Shown: piece by piece, positions 61,084 through 64,000 of the stretch
How the letters are laid out: each line of letters starts with the position of its first letter
Numbering within the stretch: position 1 is the first letter of the stretch
The notes under the pieces: model-generated
The model's database searches: none
Told to the model about the DNA's origin: nothing
The model's input: the letters and a program-made list of their open reading frames with translations, nothing else
Position numbers and translations under genes: made by a program
From: Sipunculus nudus
Lineage: Eukaryota; Annelida; Sipuncula; Golfingiida; Sipunculidae
DNA: 64,000 nt
Assembly (NCBI GenBank): GCA_026874595.1
Contig: CM049313.1
Location: forward strand, 11,837,508-11,901,507
Direction of reading: 5' to 3'

Positions 61084-61131
<48 letters not shown>
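61084..61131. repeat. (AT)n microsatellite
   Basis: About 46 bp of TA. Confidence 0.95.
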
Positions 61132-61132
<1 letters not shown>

Positions 61133-61176
61133 CCCCATACATTCATGTATGACTCATTTTCATACGAGGGAAATAA

Positions 61177-61928
61177 CCCTTACAGAAAAAAAGTATAGTT
61201 TAAGCACCGTCAAGAAGCACATAAAAAGCACTGTGGAAGTATAAATGGAGCATGCTTTAAGCACAGCTTAGGCATATAAAAAGCACCTTTGAAGCATATT
61301 CAGAGTGTGCTTAATATTACTAGAATTGAAATGGCACTTACTAAAAGTATACTTGGAGCACTTTTAAAGCACAGTTTCAGCACATGAGAAGTACTATTGA
61401 AGCACAGAAAAAGCATATTGGAGCAATTATGAAGCACAGATTAAGCATATGAGAAGTAACATGAGAAGTACTATTGAAGCATAGAAAAAGCATATTTGGA
61501 ACCCTTTTGGAGCACTGATTCAGCACATGAGAAGTATTCACGGAAGCACACAAAAAGCATACCTGGAGTTCTTTTGAAGCACCTATGTAAGCAAAGAATA
61601 AGTTCTAATCAAGCATATTTTAGGCACATTTTGAACTTTTTAGTTTTTGGTATTGATGATAAAGTATGAATGAAGCAGTTTAAGAGGCACAAATTAAGTT
61701 CTATTGAAGCACATAATAGGTAGGTGTTGTACTTGTGGTACTTGTGGTGTTCATTGAAAGTACAAATGAGGTACATTAAAGCATAGTTTGAGCATCCAGT
61801 AAAATTTCCAAGTTCTCAAAAAGCACACTTAAAGCACTTTTCAAGACTGAATTTGGCTGAAAAGCACAAAATAAGCACCAATGAAGCTCACTTTAAGCAT
61901 ACTCTGTGCCTGAAAATTTCTGTAAGGG
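61177..61928. mobile_element. TIR element filled with AAGCACA words
   Basis: CCCTTACAGAAA (61177-61188) and TTTCTGTAAGGG (61917-61928) are exact inverted ends. Between them about 40 copies of AAGCAC/AAGCAT words are spaced 7-20 bp apart (AGAAGCACATAAAAAGCACT and similar). No coding. The ends are close to CCCTTACGAAAAT of the two word arrays at 52535 and 60841. Confidence 0.75.
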
Positions 61929-62859
61929 AATATAACAAATCAAATTATTGATAATCTCTTATTGTGATCAAAACTAGCCTGTAGTGAAATAGGCTGCATG
62001 TCTATAAAAGATAAAATCTAATCAAGACCAGCTCAGCTAGTATCAGCTGCAACAGACAACAAGCAGAAGCAGTTAATTACCCAGCAACTTTGTGTGACTA
62101 AATACAAATGAAAACTTAACAGTCCTTGTTGGGACTCCTTCATTTTGTCTGGCTTGTGGTGGCCCCATGCAGGTAGAGCCTTTCTCAGGCATTTATATAA
62201 CCTAATGATAGGGAGAAAAACTTGAGTGCCGCACCACTGGATCCATATATCTTACAAAGGAATCCACCAGAGATATTTTGGCCCAGCAGACTTTCATAGA
62301 CAGCTACAAGGGTAATTTATTATTCATTCAAGATACATGGGTAACATCTGAGCCTCCATAGATCTTTATACCGACTCAGCCCCTAAGCGAGTTTTTGCAA
62401 CTGTCTGTCAGAATTTATGGTTCAACCATCAGAGACTGCATGTCTGCTTCCTCAACCCTTGCTCCACATGCATCAGCCCTGATTGATATTCATGATCATT
62501 GCCCTGTCCGGCAGCACACAGCGTTCATTTGGACAATCACTTACACTTTTTTATGATTTCTGAAACAGCACTTCTTGATCATCCAGCCTGCCTTGCAGTC
62601 AAGATATACTTTTATCAGCTTCATTCTCTACATGTATAACACAAAATGCTGGGCTTCCTCCATCATCCAGTCTCAACCGACTGCCATTAATACATACACC
62701 AGATTGCAGGATTTCATCCCCCATCTGAGATCTTTAAAGTGAAAATGTGATCATTGATCTAGCCAAACAGATCACCCAAGGAGACACATCAACACTCCTT
62801 GTCTCTTTACATATATGTTACACTGAATAATATCCAGGACGGTATCTACAAAATCTTCC

Positions 62860-63345
62860 TCAAGCCTTGTTCATTCCGGCCTTCCATGTTTTCCTCTCTA
62901 TCAGCAAAATTACATGCACCAAATCCTTGTAGTTGGGCAACAATATCTTGATTAACAGAGTTTTGTTCCAAGATGGATCTTTTAAAATCACCTTCTCAAG
63001 ATTTAAACGTGCCCTATTAAATCACTGTACCAGACTTCTTCATAAGCCTTAGAATCTTAAGGGCCCCTTTTGCCCAGTACAAGCACTTACCGTGCATCTT
63101 TCCCTCAGACCAAATCCCCCTGGCCCACTCTTCTTACTCAGGGATGGAAAACCTGTCTAAAGAGCCTACTCATCAAAGTCCTTTCTTACCTTGGCCACCA
63201 AACCAATGCATTCAAAAGCCACAGTTTTCGGATCGGGGCACTACCCCTCCTGCTACATTATAGGGCTATCAGATTATTAGATTATAAGACTAGGTGGAAG
63301 TAAACGGCTTCCTTGAAATATGCTCGGCTTCCATTCCTCTCCTCA
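62860..63345 (+). pseudogene. DIRS/Ngaro-type tyrosine recombinase remnant
   Basis: Across shifting frames the stretch resembles the C-terminal half of a retrotransposon tyrosine recombinase: NPPGPLFLLRDGKPV near 63110, then SYLGHQTNAFKSHSFRIGA (63193-63243, the HxxR box), a GRW-like TRWK near 63290, and FLEICSA where the catalytic Tyr segment would be. Frame changes and loss of the Tyr show it is dead. The upstream 62160-62860 may belong to it but I could not recognise it. Confidence 0.6.
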
Positions 63346-64000
63346 CAATGAAATTACAATTCCTAGTCCCTACAACCAGAATGTGTCTCCAGGTTGCATC
63401 CTCAGAGAGTGTGAAAAGCACTAATCCTTTCCCCAACATCAATACTCTCTCCCTGGTTAGGTCAACAGCTGCACCGGCCAGAATGTGGCTGATTTCTTAA
63501 CTGTTGAAAATAAATCACAGGTTCATATCTCAATGCACTCAATTGTTAACAGATCAAGTTATCCCTTATCATTCAGCATCTGCACCAGAATGAAACAGCA
63601 TGGACTTCCCATGCAGATAGTAACTCATACACATTTGTCTCAGCCCTGTCCCGCTTGCACCAGTGAGTGACTGCTCAGAAATTGGGACCAAAAAACATGC
63701 AGTATGTATTTTTTGTGAGTCTTCGGTATTGGGTTCTTTAGCATTGATAAACAATGATGCAATTGCTCATTATGTCTCTCCCCCCCCCCCATTGGGTTGT
63801 TTTCAGTGTCATTGTCTGTTGTCTTCTGAAGGATATCTTGTGAGCATGAAAGGCTACATATTTGCTTAAAAAATTCAAATCACTCATGGTTCCTACCAAA
63901 ATCTTGGAAAAATTTGAAAACCAGTGACCTTGACCTACATCTTCAAGGTCAAAATTGCTGAAGAAATATTTTCAGGTTATCTTGTGAATGTGATTATTTT

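Overview
The window reads as nuclear DNA of a bivalve mollusc. It is AT-rich and gene-poor. It holds many long (AT)n tracts, eukaryotic splice signals, and the tandem-repeat elements common in bivalve genomes: pearl/Helitron-like repeats with CGTCCGTC-type tracts next to a terminal AGCTCAGCTGACT, and GTGACCTTTGACCT arrays. The phylum call is an inference from repeat style; no species-diagnostic gene is present. There are no bacterial operons.

Region by region. At 1-7.5 kb, minus strand, lie exons of one seven-transmembrane receptor gene. An N-terminal exon (6087-6985) carries six 15-residue Ser/Thr-rich repeats and TM1-TM4. A C-terminal exon (1277-1598) carries TM6-TM7 and the tail. I could not find the TM5 exon. 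The intron holds a dead L1-type LINE and a decayed duplicate of the TM4 exon end. From 7.5 to 33 kb I see almost only repeats: a four-unit 343-bp tandem element (9.7-11.3 kb), a CR1/L2-like LINE 3' fragment (12.8-13.8 kb), a perfect foldback element (16.5 kb), a probable solo LTR (18.9-19.5 kb), one copy of a 1.3-kb dispersed repeat (25.4-26.7 kb) and a pearl-like 155-160 bp tandem array (30.7-31.5 kb).

From 33,570 to 44,545 lies a complete, apparently intact Ty3/gypsy LTR retrotransposon of 10,976 bp. Its two LTRs are 2,371 bp each; I found only three differences between them. It has a 4-bp target duplication, an 18-nt primer site for tRNA-Pro, a gag gene, and a pol gene (protease, reverse transcriptase, RNase H, integrase) in the -1 frame. 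A GGGAAAC slip site and a potential pseudoknot lie at the junction. It sits inside a GGACTTGGACTC minisatellite. Each LTR carries a perfect 61-bp direct repeat, which makes 2,062 bp of the LTR look like a GT...AG intron.

From 44.5 to 64 kb is a mosaic of nested DNA transposons: a TA-flanked element (45.7-46.9 kb), an hAT-type element with near-perfect 8-bp duplications (48.3-49.9 kb) that contains another small element, and a 4-kb pearl-like composite (55.3-59.4 kb) interrupted by a second hAT with perfect 8-bp duplications and a broken transposase. Elements built from short reiterated words lie at 52.5, 60.5 and 61.2 kb. The window ends with a dead DIRS/Ngaro-type tyrosine recombinase fragment (62.9-63.3 kb). 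The most interesting items are the LTR architecture of the young retrotransposon with its frameshift site, and a recurring plan in which unrelated TIR elements are filled with different 6-22 bp degenerate words.
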